Source of the DNA: Sweltsa coloradensis
Taxonomy: Eukaryota > Arthropoda > Insecta > Plecoptera > Chloroperlidae
Reading direction: 5' to 3'
Assembly (NCBI GenBank): GCA_024449915.1
Contig: JAMZAV010000306.1
Location: 434,001 to 498,000 of the forward strand
DNA: 64,000 nt
Notes under the pieces: generated by a model
Told to the model about the DNA's origin: nothing
The model's database searches: none
The model's input: only the letters and a program-made list of their open reading frames with translations
Part shown: positions 11,681 through 22,786 of the stretch, in pieces
Numbering within the stretch: position 1 is the stretch's first letter
Layout of the letters: each line of letters starts with the position of its first letter
Program-made: the position numbers and the translations under genes

Positions 11681-12102
11681 ACTATATTTTGTTTATTTTT
11701 TATCATATTCATATTCCATGATCGAATACTACGTTATTCTATGTCACTTGAGATAAAAACGAATGGGTCATGGTTTAAAAGTAGTTTTTGTTCATTTCAT
11801 GTTTACTGCAATTCTGCGGCCAACCTAAATGCAAGTTTTTGGTAGAACTTAGTTATTGTCATGGGTAACATCATTGGTAGCATCGCTCAAAAAATTCATT
11901 AAATTTATCATCAAAATGCCAAATGCCTTATTTAATGGACGTATTTAAAGTGTTTCGTGAACTAATTTCGTCGGCTAAACGGTAACCAAAAAATTAGATA
12001 AAGAAATTGGTATTTTGTCGCCTTCAGCTGACGCGTTCTACGACCATGCGATGCGAGTTGCGAGAGTGGAAAAGGTGGAAATTCGGTTTATTTTTTATTT
12101 AT
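11681..12102. other. No feature recognised
   Basis: AT-rich, no credible ORF, no repeat match seen within the window. Confidence 0.45.
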
Positions 12103-12175
12103 TTTGATTAAGGGCGCGTCAACCGTTAGGTCATAATGCACCACTCTTGCCAGGGGATATGGGGAGTAGGGCCCC
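12103..12175. mobile_element. Fragment related to the interior of family C
   Basis: GCGCGTCAACCGTTAGGTCA followed by TAATGCACCACTCTTGCC matches the inverse of the family C interior at about 43,690-43,730. A similar fragment lies at 52,665-52,735. Confidence 0.5.
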
Positions 12176-12613
12176 ATGCTGGTCAGAATGAGTTATGGTT
12201 AGGGTGAGCACGTCGCGGTCGTCATCGTCTTTGTCATCGTCGTCGGGACATTCGTTAAGGGAAAGTGTCCCCGACGATGATTGCCAGAGCTAAGAGTAAT
12301 ATTCTCCCCCTATTACTAGCTGATGTTTACGAGTTTAACTTTTTTTCTTTTCTTGAATCGTCTTGTATGATTAGCAGAGCCATGCTCTAGGCCAGGCCAT
12401 TCTACCCCGGGCCCAGACGGGGAAGAGGGAAGTGCATGCACATTCACAGTACTGGTTTGTGACTTTGTGCCAGGTGTTCGTGCGTATGTTTTTAAATTTT
12501 TAATTCGTAATTTTTCCTCATCACTGAATAATTCAAAATACCCACAAAAATATTATTAGTCATTGATACAAATTTTGACATAAACTTAATAAATGTTTTA
12601 AAAAAATCGTATT
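12176..12613. other. No feature recognised
   Basis: Contains a short CGTCATCGTCTTTGTCATCG low-complexity stretch and a GGGACA...TGTCCCCGACGATGA palindromic patch near 12,240-12,285. No gene seen. Confidence 0.4.
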
Positions 12614-12971
12614 GAGAGTCTATATCCACTCAGTAATGTAACTGATTTTTATTGGGGGAATTTAAAAAACCAAAGCGACCAAGCCCATCCTGTACGCCCC
12701 GACGCAATCGACGAGTGAGCGATAACCAACCTAAGATCGATATTTTTCAATAGAAAATATAGCAATCGGTAGTATGAACAGTGCGGAAATTATGTGCCTC
12801 GTTGCTAGGACAGCTCCAAAGTCAATGTTTACAAATTCCTAACCCAAGAACTGATGGACTTAAGTCCAAATCAGAAGTTAAAATACTTCTGCCTAGAGCG
12901 GGAATCGAACCCTGGACCTTCTGCATTGGAAGCAGAAACGCAGACGCTAACCACAAGACCAAGAGCCACAC
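12614..12971 (-). mobile_element. SINE family 1, tRNA-derived, copy S1
   Basis: Minus-strand reading gives a tRNA-like head (TGTGGCTCTTGGTCTTGTGG), a B-box (CAGGGTTCGATTCCCGC), then the family body. The body includes GGACTTAAGTCCATCAGTTC, a CGACGAGTGAGCG-containing part and a conserved end complementary to ACTCAGTTATATAACTGA. Copy S1 is diverged and lacks part of the CGCAAATCAACGCCAG block. Non-coding; the ORFs through it are shadows. Confidence 0.85.
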
Positions 12972-13215
12972 AATGAAACTTTACTCATTTAACTCATCTG
13001 ATTATGGAAACGGAAGGCGTGTACCTAGATTCCTAGAGAGCATTATAATCAAACTTGTGAATTTTTCGATTAGATTTGGTGGAGGCGCCGGGTCTGAGGT
13101 AGATCGCGAGTTTCGAAAACGAATTTAAATTTCGTAAAAATAGAGTTGCCATTACAATAATCTAACTCTAATCACTCTTTCACGAGAATTGATATTTTGA
13201 ATAAAAAATACAAAG

Positions 13216-13439
13216 GTGATAAGAGACCGACAGTGTTGACTCGGGCGTTATGCGCACAACTCTGATTCGGGAGATCCCGGTTTCGAATCCCGTCGAGACC
13301 GGCAATCCTGACTGAAGGTTTTCCTCAGTCGTTAACGCGAATGCAAGGGATTGCGTCCTCTTAAACAGCCCTCGGACATACCTTAACAATTATACTATCC
13401 GCAACACACCTAACTGGCATGAGCTGCACCCCTGGGTGC
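13216..13439 (+). mobile_element. SINE family 2, copy 3
   Basis: Head with CTCTGATTCGGGAGATCCCG and the B-box GGTTTCGAATCCCG, followed by GTCGAGACCGGCAATCCTGA and GCGAATGCAAGGGATTG. Ends with GAGCTGCACCCCTGGGTGC. Confidence 0.75.
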
Positions 13440-14096
13440 AAAAAAAAGGTGATGAGAGTGATTAGTGTTACGTCTGTTTATTTATTATTTATTTTATAGT
13501 TACCGCGTGTATTTTCAATTCACTTTTCAGTTTGGAGCGTTTTTTTTACATTCATTTTTTGTAAATCAATTTGTACTATTTGCATTTTATGTTTTTACAT
13601 TACTTTTTCGTGTGTTTTAATTATTTATAAATATTTATGTGTATTGTTTTAAAATGTACATTATGTGTATTTCTAAAGTGAAGTTATGTATATACTTGGC
13701 ACTTGATACCCAAAGTCAAAAGAAAATAAATACATAAAATTAAGTCTGTTGTTTGAAAAAAGTAAATGGATTTTAAACTTACAGTACATCATAGTAAGTT
13801 CCATTATATGAAATAACACCTATGGGAAGTGAAGTTTCTTTGGTCATGCCTCATAAATAATTAAAACAAGCACGGGTATGGTAAAGAAATTAAATAATTC
13901 GTCCGGCGTTGATTATTTTGGTGGCGGCGCCGAGTGGGCGTAGAACTAAAAAAAAATCGTACTTGGTTCACGAGTACTATTGTGTGTCGGATCATGAATT
14001 AAGAATTATTTATTATAAGTACAGATCTTGGACGTCTACTTCCAACCATCCTCATACTTTTTACGTTTAAAAATGCTTGAATAATAGTTACTGGGC
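13440..14096. other. No feature recognised
   Basis: AT-rich non-coding sequence; no ORF of note. Confidence 0.45.
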
Positions 14097-14240
14097 AGTA
14101 GTGGCGTATCCAGGGGGGATTGGGGGGCTCGCCCCTCCTCCGAAATCCCAGCTTTAATATTATATTCTGAAAATCATCAAAGTTTAACGCAACAAATTTT
14201 AATAATCTATTATTTTTCTTTTTTAAGTTCAGCAAAGCCC
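14097..14240. mobile_element. Truncated DNA-transposon end
   Basis: AGTAGTGGCGTATCCAGGGG followed by a G-rich stretch resembles the CAGTGGCGTAGG end of the hAT-like element at 21,068-22,234. No matching second end nearby. Confidence 0.45.
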
Positions 14241-14560
14241 CCCAACGTCTTCTAGAAAACATAAAAACCACTTCAAAAACACGAATCTTTTAAAAAATTG
14301 CATTCCCTTCAACCCCAATGCTGGTCAGGTTTCCACGAAAATAATATGTGTCGCCCACACAAACAAACGCCAAAAAAGTGTTAAAATAATATCGTATTCG
14401 TTATTCCATTCTATAACAAAAGATGTAGCAATTATTTAATAATTAAAGAGACCATGAACCAATTTGATTAAATTTATTTATTCTTTAAAAAAAAAAGTGC
14501 ACAGCTTTGACGATCAAGAGGTGGTCAACAAATAATGAACGTCAGTGGTTTGAGCCAAAT

Positions 14561-14873
14561 CTAGGGACGTTGATAGCAATACGCAGAAATAACACATCCG
14601 CACATGGATAGTGTTACACGACTTTCCTGGTTCATCTTCTCTGCAATCCTATTACTCAGCAGAACAATGTTGTTCAGGTACACCTCAAACCGAGGCCACG
14701 AAAGTGCAGACTGCAGACACACGTGTTTAGTGATTGTTTTCCCAATCAACAGCATCCTTTTCCACTCATTCCTCATTTTGTAATCATTCGGAAATAAATG
14801 AAAGTATAATATATTATTATCTGTTTTCTTTGATGAGCACTGTGGCACCGAACAATATTTCTTTGTGTTAGGT
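14561..14873 (-). pseudogene. THAP zinc-finger domain fragment, decayed
   Basis: Minus-strand frame beginning near 14,873 reads YCSVPQCSSKK, then FHLFPNDYKMRNEWKRML, then GKTITKHV. This matches the THAP domain layout: a C-x(2-4)-C pair near the N terminus, the FHxFPxD core, a conserved Trp, then a T-x(n)-VC...HF end. The final Cys/His pair is lost or frameshifted: the expected VCSxHF appears as VCLQSAL in this frame, and GTCTGCACTTTC is seen in the next. THAP domains are DNA-binding modules of P-element-like and other transposases and of host regulators. An AG acceptor-like site lies just upstream. Probably a transposon relic; a diverged host exon cannot be excluded. Confidence 0.5.
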
Positions 14874-15084
14874 CGGGATATATTTGAGAAACCCCTTACC
14901 TCTTACATGATGTTCCGCGATCAGTACCCCCGAAATAATAGTTCGCGGTTCGACTACTTGGCTGCGCTAGTGTTCCTTCCTCTCGAATAACCAATTTGAA
15001 AATCCCGCAACGGATTCAGACCTACGTCCGCTCGATGTGGTTCACACGCGCTCTCACAGGTGTCTCTGGCTATCTTTACACTAG
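14874..15084. other. U3 upstream region, otherwise unremarkable
   Basis: GC content rises toward the U3 gene. No ORF. Distal promoter elements may lie here but none can be named. Confidence 0.35.
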
Positions 15085-15127
15085 CACCTTGTCGACTTGT
15101 GCGTGGAGCTTAGTTTAGTGACCCCCT
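15085..15127 (+). promoter_or_regulatory. Candidate PSE-like region of the U3 gene
   Basis: Metazoan U3 genes use an snRNA-type RNA polymerase II promoter with a proximal element about 55 bp upstream of the start. Here that position falls in GTGCGTGGAGCTTAGTTTAG and the following bases. Proximal elements are lineage-specific, so this is placed by distance only. Confidence 0.25.
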
Positions 15128-15147
15128 GTCGAAGTCTCTTTCTAATC

Positions 15148-15362
15148 AAGATCATACTTCACAGGATCATTTCTGTAGTATATCTTCAATTCTTTCTACC
15201 TAACAGTAGAATAGATGCAACCATGATGATGAGGAATAACATCCTCCTCTGAGCGTGAGGCCGATCACCAACTCTCTGATCTCCAGAAAGTTTCTGATCT
15301 ACGATGATCGTTCACCCTTACCCTCGGGTTTGGGCCACGGGGAGGATGTCTTCTGAGTGGCT
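15148..15362 (+). ncRNA. U3: U3 small nucleolar RNA (box C/D)
   Basis: U3 guides the early cleavages of pre-rRNA that release 18S rRNA, working in the SSU processome in the nucleolus. The sequence shows the U3 landmarks in order. The 5' domain begins AAGATCATACTTCACAGG and continues GATCATTTCTGTAGT, matching boxes A' and A of animal U3 (GGATCATTTCTATAGT). A purine-rich ATGATGATGAGG stretch comes next. Then CTGAGCGTGAGGCCGA corresponds to the box C'/B region, GATGATCGTTC to box C, and TCTGAGTGG to box D at the 3' end. The length is about 215 nt, close to human U3 (217 nt). All boxes are intact, so it looks functional. It stands alone between repeats, not inside a recognised host intron. The start is chosen at the first A of AAGATCATAC and could be off by one or two bases. 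Confidence 0.93.
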
Positions 15363-15474
15363 GCAAAAATAATATTAACAAATTTAGATCAAATTTATTA
15401 ATTTTAGCATCAAAAAAGTGCACAATAGTAGTAGGGTATCCTTGATGACGATTGTACTATTTTAATGATCAACT
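15363..15474 (+). other. U3 3' flank with possible 3'-box
   Basis: AACAAATTTAGATC at about 15,378 loosely resembles the snRNA 3'-end box (GTTTN0-3AAARNNAGA). Weak match. Confidence 0.2.
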
Positions 15475-15545
15475 CGACCGGGGTATGAACTCGGGTCGGC
15501 CTTGCAGTGCAAGCCAGTTATTGTAAGTTTGCCCTTTTTTCAGGG
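15475..15545 (-). mobile_element. tRNA-like sequence, probable SINE head
   Basis: Minus-strand reading: ACTGGCTTGCACTGCAAGGC forms an anticodon-arm-like hairpin, followed by GGCCGACCCGAGTTCATACC with a degraded B-box. The acceptor stem is not evident. Confidence 0.4.
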
Positions 15546-15847
15546 AACCTTCTCGAAACTACTAACAAAACACACGCGCAGGTTTGTTGAACACGTTTAA
15601 AATTGACGACTGCCAGGTAGCAAATCTTCTTGTCACTCATACACAATACAAAGGTAGCTAAGATGAAAGTACCGATTTTGAATAGCACATAATTCTTCTA
15701 ATAAATAAATCATTTTAAGTCTTATTGAACATACATTGTTGTAGTAATGTTATTTCGCAAAATATGCTTATAAACACGTAGAGTAGTTAATTATTTTGTT
15801 CGCATGTGATTAGTTTTATTTATTTTGCTCCATAGTAAATCAGTTTT

Positions 15848-15848
15848 C

Positions 15849-15902
<54 letters not shown>
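15848..15902. repeat. (TAA)n microsatellite
   Basis: About 18 perfect TAA units. They create a false poly-Asn reading frame. Confidence 0.97.
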
Positions 15903-15904
<2 letters not shown>

Positions 15905-15954
15905 ATATAAGGTATTTAAGCATAAACCCACTTTGAGGACATTATTATTGAATG

Positions 15955-16030
15955 ATAGCCCGACTGGGGATCAAACTAATTGGTTAGAGCTATGGCGCGT
16001 TAAGCCAGAGGTTCTGGGTTCGATTTATTA
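15955..16030 (+). mobile_element. tRNA-like head of SINE family 4
   Basis: ACTAATTGGTTAGAGCTATG, then GGCGCGTTAAGCCAGAGG and the B-box GGTTCTGGGTTCGATTTATT. The anticodon-arm part resembles the inverse of the SINE at 36,480-36,757. Confidence 0.5.
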
Positions 16031-17732
16031 TTTGTGTTCCAAGCATTAATAAAAAAAAAATATACAGCATATTAATGGGTAATCCCTAGTCTACATAAAC
16101 CACTTTAGCCCTAAGGTAATAAATATATTGAGTCTTTAGCCAGAACATTTTATTCTATGTCTGTTCTAAGGTAAGATGCCGAACAATACGTTCAATCTTC
16201 AAAACACAAGGGAGAAAATCTTTTTTGAAATCTGAACAGATCAGAATATTATTACTAGTTATATATCACTTATTCACGGCTATTAGGATGAAGAATTGTA
16301 TCTTCTTGAGGACATGTAAATAAAAACACAAACAGTAAACGTAAGATCTTTGTAATCACCAACGATGAATATATGAATCACAATACACCACATCGTTAAA
16401 AAAATAAGTACTGAATCAATCAGAAAAATTAAATAATAATCCTGAAAACAGAACCGGGACCATGCACTTGGGGAGAGCTTGACTAGGGATGCTGATATTG
16501 TCACGATCTAGGAACTACCATATCAGTGCGAGTAATGAACAACAAAAGTGTATCCACTGCCACTGTGTAAAATATGTACTGTAGTCTGTATCGCATAGGA
16601 GGTGACAACTTGTGTTAAATTAAACAAGCCTAGGCGTAACATCTAATTATTTTGTTACATCGGAGCAATAAAAAAAACAGTTGAGTAGAAGGCGGCTTGA
16701 GTTTATTATTCGACAAAGGTTCATAAAGAAAGTATATATTTTATACGCATAAATAGTTGTCCCAATATAAATATCTCACTTTAACCGTGGATTGAACCTA
16801 GTAGAAATTAGGGATAATGACGCAGTTTGTATCAAAATATGTGAACTAGAACCAAGGTACGTAATAAATAATTATTATTGTCAAGCAAAATCGCTCAACA
16901 TTTTAAACATGATTTATTGTTTAGTATATAAAATATAAATATAATAAATAGCATTAAAGTAGAAGTACGATTTTGATTTTTAATGGTGGAGCATAAAAAT
17001 AGTGAACAAAAACAAAAACAAATTAAACTGTTGTATGCCTTCACCACAGAACAAACAACGCACTCACCCAATATATGTGATATTTTGTTAAATCCTCGGA
17101 TGCGAGGTTTAATCGAGTGGAGTTATGTTAATTATTTATCTCTTTCCCAGGTGAGAATACCTGTGTTTTCATCAAAACTCAAGACCAGCCCCAACATTTA
17201 GTCTACAGTTCAAGGACAAGTGCACGGACATAAGATGCATATTACCAGATGACAAACCATACACATTCAACTTTTCTGGATGCTGCAATATGCAATGAGA
17301 TTCTTTGAAGAAAACCATCTTGAGATGTACCATTTCATGTTGTTAAAATCTATTACTGGTTTAAACAGAACTAAGTAATCTACATTAATTACAGCATCCC
17401 AGGACAATTCTCCCCATTACCAGTAAAGACACAATGACAAGAATGTTGTTATAAAGCTCTCGATCAACTATAACATGTGACAGTGCCTGATAGTGATTGA
17501 TAATCACATTTTGGGTCAATTGTGCAGTGGGGTTTTTGCAGAGTAAAGTACCCCTAGGGCTTACAATAAAAAGTGTACATTTTTATTACTAACCAAATAT
17601 AACAAGCAAAAACACTTCAATATGTGATAAATAGTACAAAATAGCCAACATAGGGAGTTTGTAGGTAAATCTTTAAAACACTGGTTTGAATGAAGAATAA
17701 GTAAATAAAAATAAATAAATACATTTTTATTT
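16031..17732. other. No gene recognised
   Basis: AT-rich DNA. Short frames at 16,283-16,504 and 16,983-17,201 show no family signature. Nothing else named. Confidence 0.45.
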
Positions 17733-18125
17733 AGAGTCTACCCACTCAGTTATATAACTGATTTTCAGTGGAGGACTTTAAATCAAAGAGACCAAGCCAA
17801 CCCTGCAGGCCCCGACGCAATCGACGAGTGAGCGATAACCAACCAAAGATCGATATTTTTAATAGGAAATATAGCAATCAGTGGTTTGGACAGTGCGGAC
17901 ACCCGCGAATCAACGCCAGAATCAACAAGGCCGATTCAGAACTCTGAAATTTATTATGTGCTTCGTTGCTAGGACGGCTCCAAAGTCACCGTTTACAAAC
18001 TTATAAGACAAGAACTGATGGACTTAAGTCCAAATCAGAAGTTAAAAAACTTCTGACTTTAGCGGGAATCGAACCCTGGACCTTCTGCATTGGAAGCAGA
18101 TACGCTAACCACAAGACCAACGAAC
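17733..18125 (-). mobile_element. SINE family 1, copy S2
   Basis: Well-preserved copy read on the minus strand. It has a tRNA-like head with an anticodon loop TTCCAAT between TCTGC and GCAGA, and the B-box GGGTTCGATTCCC. The hairpin TCAGAAGTTTTTTAACTTC plus TGA follows directly after the head, then GGACTTAAGTCC, the TCGACGAGTGAGCG-inverse body and a tail ending in AAAT-type simple repeat. Confidence 0.9.
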
Positions 18126-18321
18126 AAAATTTGCTCCAAATACATTTAATTGAAAAGGCTGAATAACTTTTGAATTTGGATAGTAGTAATCATATGTTCA
18201 ATAATAAACAGATAGAACTCAGTCATTGAAGATAATTAGTAATTCTGTTCCTTTTCTTTTCTTTCTAAAATTATTTACATTTTATTTACGTATTACAAAA
18301 GTTAAAAACACAATGTTTCAT
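18126..18321. other. No feature recognised
   Basis: Short AT-rich spacer between two repeat elements. Confidence 0.4.
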
Positions 18322-18921
18322 ACAATTCAGAAGTTAAAAATCCATCCCGACCGGGGTTCGAATCCGGGTGTCCCACATTCCAGGTAGGAGCCTTAGCCAA
18401 CTAGACCACCGAGACGATAACCTTTTAACTTCAGAATTGTAGTTGCATTATAGATCTTAATGGATGGAGCAGTACAAATATCTCTTGCCTTTGAACTGAC
18501 CAAACAAACATGATTTTTATTTATAATGTCATTACGTAGCTCAGGTAAGAGCGAGGGTTTATTTCTCAATTTGGTTAGTCGGGAAACACTCCGTAGGTAG
18601 ATTTGTTAATATGTAATAGAATTCAGAAGTTAAAAAATCCATTCCCGCCCGGGGTTCGAACCTGGGTCTCAAATCGAGAAGTAAACCCTTGCTAATACCT
18701 GTGTTAGGTAATTACACTCTAAATAATGTTTGTTTGGTCAGTTCAAAGGCAACAAATATTTATTGCAGTACTGTTCCATCCATTTAGATCTATAATGCAA
18801 CTACAATTCAGAAGTTAAAAAGTTACAGTATCGGTGGTCTAGTTGGCTAAGGCGCCTACCTAGAATGTGGGAGACCCAGGTTCGAATCAAGGTGGGATGG
18901 GTTTTATAACTTCTGAATTGT
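18322..18921. mobile_element. Family T: inverted-repeat element with tRNA-like termini, copy T1
   Basis: Both ends read TACAATTCAGAAGTTAWAAA facing inward. Immediately inside each end is a tRNA-like block with a B-box (GGTTCGAAT-type), on the minus strand at 18,345-18,415 and on the plus strand at 18,835-18,893. The left block is closed by a second, opposite TTTTAACTTCAGAATTGT. The left and right arms also share ATGGATGGAGCAGTAC and GCCTTTGAACTGACCAAACA as an inverted repeat. A third B-box-like GGGGTTCGAACCTGGG lies near 18,653. Non-coding. It could be two SINEs in inverted orientation or a MITE that captured a tRNA-like block. Confidence 0.7.
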
Positions 18922-21067
18922 ATTTAAATTATTAAATATATTTCTGTTATTGTTATAATAGAATTTGGATTCAAGATTTACTCAAATGTACAAAATTGGT
19001 TGTAATTTCATAGTGCATAATTATTATTACCCTACTGTACTGGAAAGATGTTAAAACATGTTATAATAATATTGATTTCAAACACAATGAATAAAAGAGA
19101 TATTAAACAAATATAGCACACTTTCAAGTTGTAGCAATAATGGTTTATTAGAACCATAAAGTGATATGTAATAAATAATGTTTGAAGATAGGGGCAGCGT
19201 CAGGGATATTAGAAACATCACAGATTGATTAATTCAGTACTAATGCAAAAACAACAAAGGTTATATTATATAATACTAAAATTTCAGCCGCTTTCTCCTT
19301 CGATATCTCTACAAGGGCCAGGAGTAAAATAAAACAAATACCATCCCCATTCGTAACTAATAAACATTACCGAGTGGGTAGTTTTGAAAATCAACCTACA
19401 TACTTGCCAGAGCCGTTACAAGATAAGTAGGATAATGCCCCATGCAAGTGCAAATACTACAGTAAATTACCCATTTTATACATCTGTGATCATAAAAGTA
19501 AATAATAATTAAGAGGAGTTTTAAGTGCTCAGATTGTTTCCTTTTCAGGTTAACGGTTAATAACATCGGTATCATATTTCACACAAACATTAAGAAAGAA
19601 TTTATCTAAGAGATCCAGTATGCGTATTCCGCAATTAATTCATTGAGTTTGAATACAAAATTAGTAAAATCTCCGTAATTTACAAAATTTTGGTGAAGTT
19701 AGTGAATTTTTCCCAAGTGTAGGCTTACAGATTTTTTAACACAAATTTTCGTATTAGATCTCAACGTTTAAATCAATAAATAGAAAGGTACTCTATTAAC
19801 ATTCATGGAAAATTTGGTATGATATTTTCAACCGTTCAGCTGCAATCGTCAGCACTTGAGCGCGTGCATTTTAGTTGGGCTAAGCTCAACATTGAGCAAA
19901 GTGGAAATATTGTTCAGGTAGTCAACATTTTCCAGGAATTATAATATTTGATGATATACTAATAAGTATAACAAAAAATAATATATTAAATTAAAAACAC
20001 AAATTGCCACAAATATTGCATCGTTTAAGGCTTGCGCTTCATGTCTAGTTTCCTTGAAGGCGAATTATTATATTAGTACTATACATACCACTAATACTAT
20101 TTAATTAAGAATTATTGTGCAAAAACTTAGGATAAAAACAACTCACGGAAATTCATGCGTTCACTCATTCAATATAACTCATGCCATTATTGCATTTGGC
20201 ATTACAAATCAAAATCATTAATTCACAACAATATAGTCTTACAAAATATGTGATTTATGGAGTTAGTGAAACATTTGATCTCTATACACCAGTTTATAAA
20301 CAAGTCAAGAACCGTAATTGCGTAAGTTTTACTAGATTTTTTTTTTTTTTTTTTTTATGAATCAGTACTATTTGAAGGGGTCCAGGGAAATAGCAAAATT
20401 GCCAAATTGTGATTAAAAAAATAAATTAAAATAAATTAATAAACAAGCTCAGATTTGTGTTTTGTAGTAAGTTTTACCCTAATTTCATCAAATTCTAATC
20501 TAATTCTAAAGCAAAACGAAATGAAATGCTTTAATTAACACATTTTACCAGATATGTAAGGTGACCCTATGCCCCAGATTACCCAGAAGTACTGTTGTTG
20601 GAACACAACTACATGTACGGAATACAGTACATAATATTTTGTATTACCCTACTTGCTTTTTTTTTAAAGGAACCTTTAAAATATATAATATATATCGGAT
20701 ATCTCCCATGAAAGTCACACAAATGTTTTTAACTTTTTTGTTATTTCTTCAATCTGTAGTAGACAAAGCAATTCCTATGCAGGTGACATTTTAAGGGAAT
20801 CTTGAATTTTGAGTGTAGGCCCTAAGTAAAGTAATATCTAGTTGAAATGGTACTTTTAGGAATTGTGAAACGTAAGAAAATAAACATCATTTACAAATTC
20901 CAATGTTGCTCTTAACCAAAATTGGGAAAAAAAAAATATTTGATTGTGTTGGTAGGTACTAAAACTGAAGTGAAATAAATAATAATATAGGAATTGAGGG
21001 CTCAATAGACTAACAACGCTCATCTATTGAAGTGACTTTAAAAAGCATCTTCGAGCAACTAAACTAA
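18922..21067. other. No gene recognised
   Basis: AT-rich DNA with a poly-T run at 20,338-20,357. ORFs are short and featureless. No repeat links seen. Confidence 0.45.
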
Positions 21068-21482
21068 CCAGGGGTGTAGGAACGGGGGGGATGGGGGGGA
21101 AACTCCCCCCACTAAGGTGACTCCCCCCAGTGGGGGGGTCAAGCCAGGGGGGTCATTTGCGTACTTATAGCTTTTGGTGTTTTAGGATTTTTTACTACAG
21201 TCGGGCTTGCAAACAAAAAGGAAGGTTTTTGTTAATTTATTTTAGAAAGATTCAGTAAGAGACGTGATTTGCGAGACTAGACTAGCAACCTGATTTTAGA
21301 CTAATATTCATTGTATTTTGTGTGCAGTGTTTTCACTCCCAAGCAGACTGTCGACCGATTTCAGTCAGGTAATCAATCTTCAATGCAATATTAGCTTCAA
21401 AATGTAACCCTTATTCACAATTAAAATTCGCCTGAAAACGTGTTTCAGGCCACCTATCAAGGGCACCTTTAATAAAAAATCT

Positions 21483-21531
21483 CGCCTACGGCGAAAAAGC
21501 CGCCAGCGGCTGGGGCCTTGCCCCAGACCCC
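21483..21531. repeat. Three consecutive GC-rich mini-hairpins
   Basis: CGCCTACGGCG, GCCGCCAGCGGC and GGGGCCTTGCCCC follow each other within 42 bp in otherwise AT-rich DNA. They could fold into three adjacent stem-loops. Confidence 0.8.
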
Positions 21532-21551
21532 GGTTTGCCCACCCAACCTCA

Positions 21552-22193
21552 TTAAGCGAGCGAAGCGAGCGTTTCCATTTGACTCTGCCGGAAAATTAGT
21601 CACTGGTTTTGTTTTGTTTTTTGTTTTTTGTTTTTTTGTTTGTAAGTCTCGCGATAACGTTCGAACGGAGGCTCGGATCGAGTTGAAATTTTGAACATCC
21701 GCAAGCTTTGTTCCGGTGAATCATTAGTTTTGTGCAAAATCGTTCAGAAGTTAAAAAGTTACATTAAAGTAATTGAAGTTTTTTTTTCAAATAAACGGCG
21801 ACAAAATCTGAATAGCAAACTTAAGAATGTCCTCGTCAGAATATGTAAATTTATTTTGATCGATAAGTGTGTAGATGGAAATTCTTTACAAACGTACGTT
21901 GCCATGGCAACGAAGACGCGCAAAGTTTCTATCTAATCACACTGCACTAGAATAATCAAATCTTTCGAGAAAGCAGCCCTATTATTGTCACCAAGAGTTT
22001 AAAAGTTTCCCAAGAGCAACGGTTCTCAGGGCGGGATTTATCCAAGTAGGCTTTTTACACACGGTTTACCATACCTGGCAATATAAAAATATGAAACGCA
22101 AACACCATAAATTTTATGTGCAATGTGGGTCTAGCTATAGCACGTGCTCGCTTATCAACGCGTCCAACTGAGCGTTTCCTAGTAGTCAACTTT
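21552..22193 (-). mobile_element. Family B TIR element, copy B1
   Basis: Left end TTAAGCGAGCGAAGCGAGCG then TTTCCATTTGACTCTGCCGG. Right end GTGCTCGCTTATCAACGCGT then CCAACTGAGCGTTTCCTAGT. It matches B2 (44,710-45,449) along its length in the opposite orientation. The interior has GGCTCGGATCGAGTTGAAAT and TTCAGAAGTTAAAAAGTTAC. No coding capacity. Confidence 0.85.
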
Positions 22194-22234
22194 AGTGTAA
22201 CCCCCCCACTAAAAAAATAGTTCCTACGCCACTG

Positions 22235-22786
22235 AAACTAACGATTACCCCCTCTCCCCCCGGACTCTCAATCCATGCGTAAATAATTTTTACTGCCTAT
22301 GCCCCTTTGTCAGGATTTAAAATTGTATTTGTCCAGTATTTTTTGTATTTAACTATGGTCACCTTAAAGGTATGGCTACCAAACACAACATGATGATGAT
22401 GTCACAACAGATTCTGTTTGTTGCACAATTACTAAGGAATTACTGTACATTAGGCCTATTGCCATTATGTTACCATAGTAAATTAACTACACTATCCTTA
22501 AAAACTATTTACTTGGACCCCTACATGTACCAGTTTTAAATAAACTAACTTGATGAATAAATTACAAGTACATACAAATATTTTCCCTTCATTAAAATAA
22601 TGTTATGTGTAGCATAATGAACGTGACGTGTGATGTGGCTAGTACTGTAATTTTATTTATTTTCTATGCCAAGTTAAATAATATAGGCCTAGTACCAGTA
22701 GGCATATGTAGTACGTATTAAAAAGAGTAAAAACATGAAAACTGTTGTTGATAAATTATTGATTAATGATTAGATTGCATACATAT
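22235..22786. other. No feature recognised
   Basis: No ORF or named repeat. First isolated AGGCCT-type motifs of the window occur here (about 22,452 and 22,685). Confidence 0.4.

Larger units (their letters stand above)
21068..22234. mobile_element. hAT-like element hosting family B copy B1
   Basis: The left end CAGGGGTGTAGGAAC and the right end GTTCCTACGCCACTG form a TIR (CAGTGGCGTAGGAAC with few mismatches), each followed by a C/G-rich block. The flanks TAACTAAC (21,060-21,067) and AAACTAAC (22,235-22,242) agree in 7 of 8 bases. An 8 bp duplication with CAG-start TIRs fits hAT. Much of the right part is a family B element (21,552-22,193). No transposase frame was recognised. Confidence 0.75.

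Noticed and set aside
15825..16049. ORF with a long poly-Asn stretch
   Set aside because: Produced by the (TAA)n microsatellite.
17966..18166. Recurrent ORF containing AGIEPWTFC (also 24,114, 33,784 and 12,781)
   Set aside because: The frame crosses the tRNA-like head of SINE family 1; it recurs because the SINE recurs, not because a protein is conserved.
18345..18415. Functional tRNA genes at the many B-box sites
   Set aside because: B-boxes are good but acceptor stems do not pair and the blocks continue into shared SINE or family T bodies.
21552..22193. Coding origin for the GCGAGCGAAGCGAGCG end block
   Set aside because: No open frame is kept between copies B1 and B2 or with family A; the block behaves as a terminal DNA motif.
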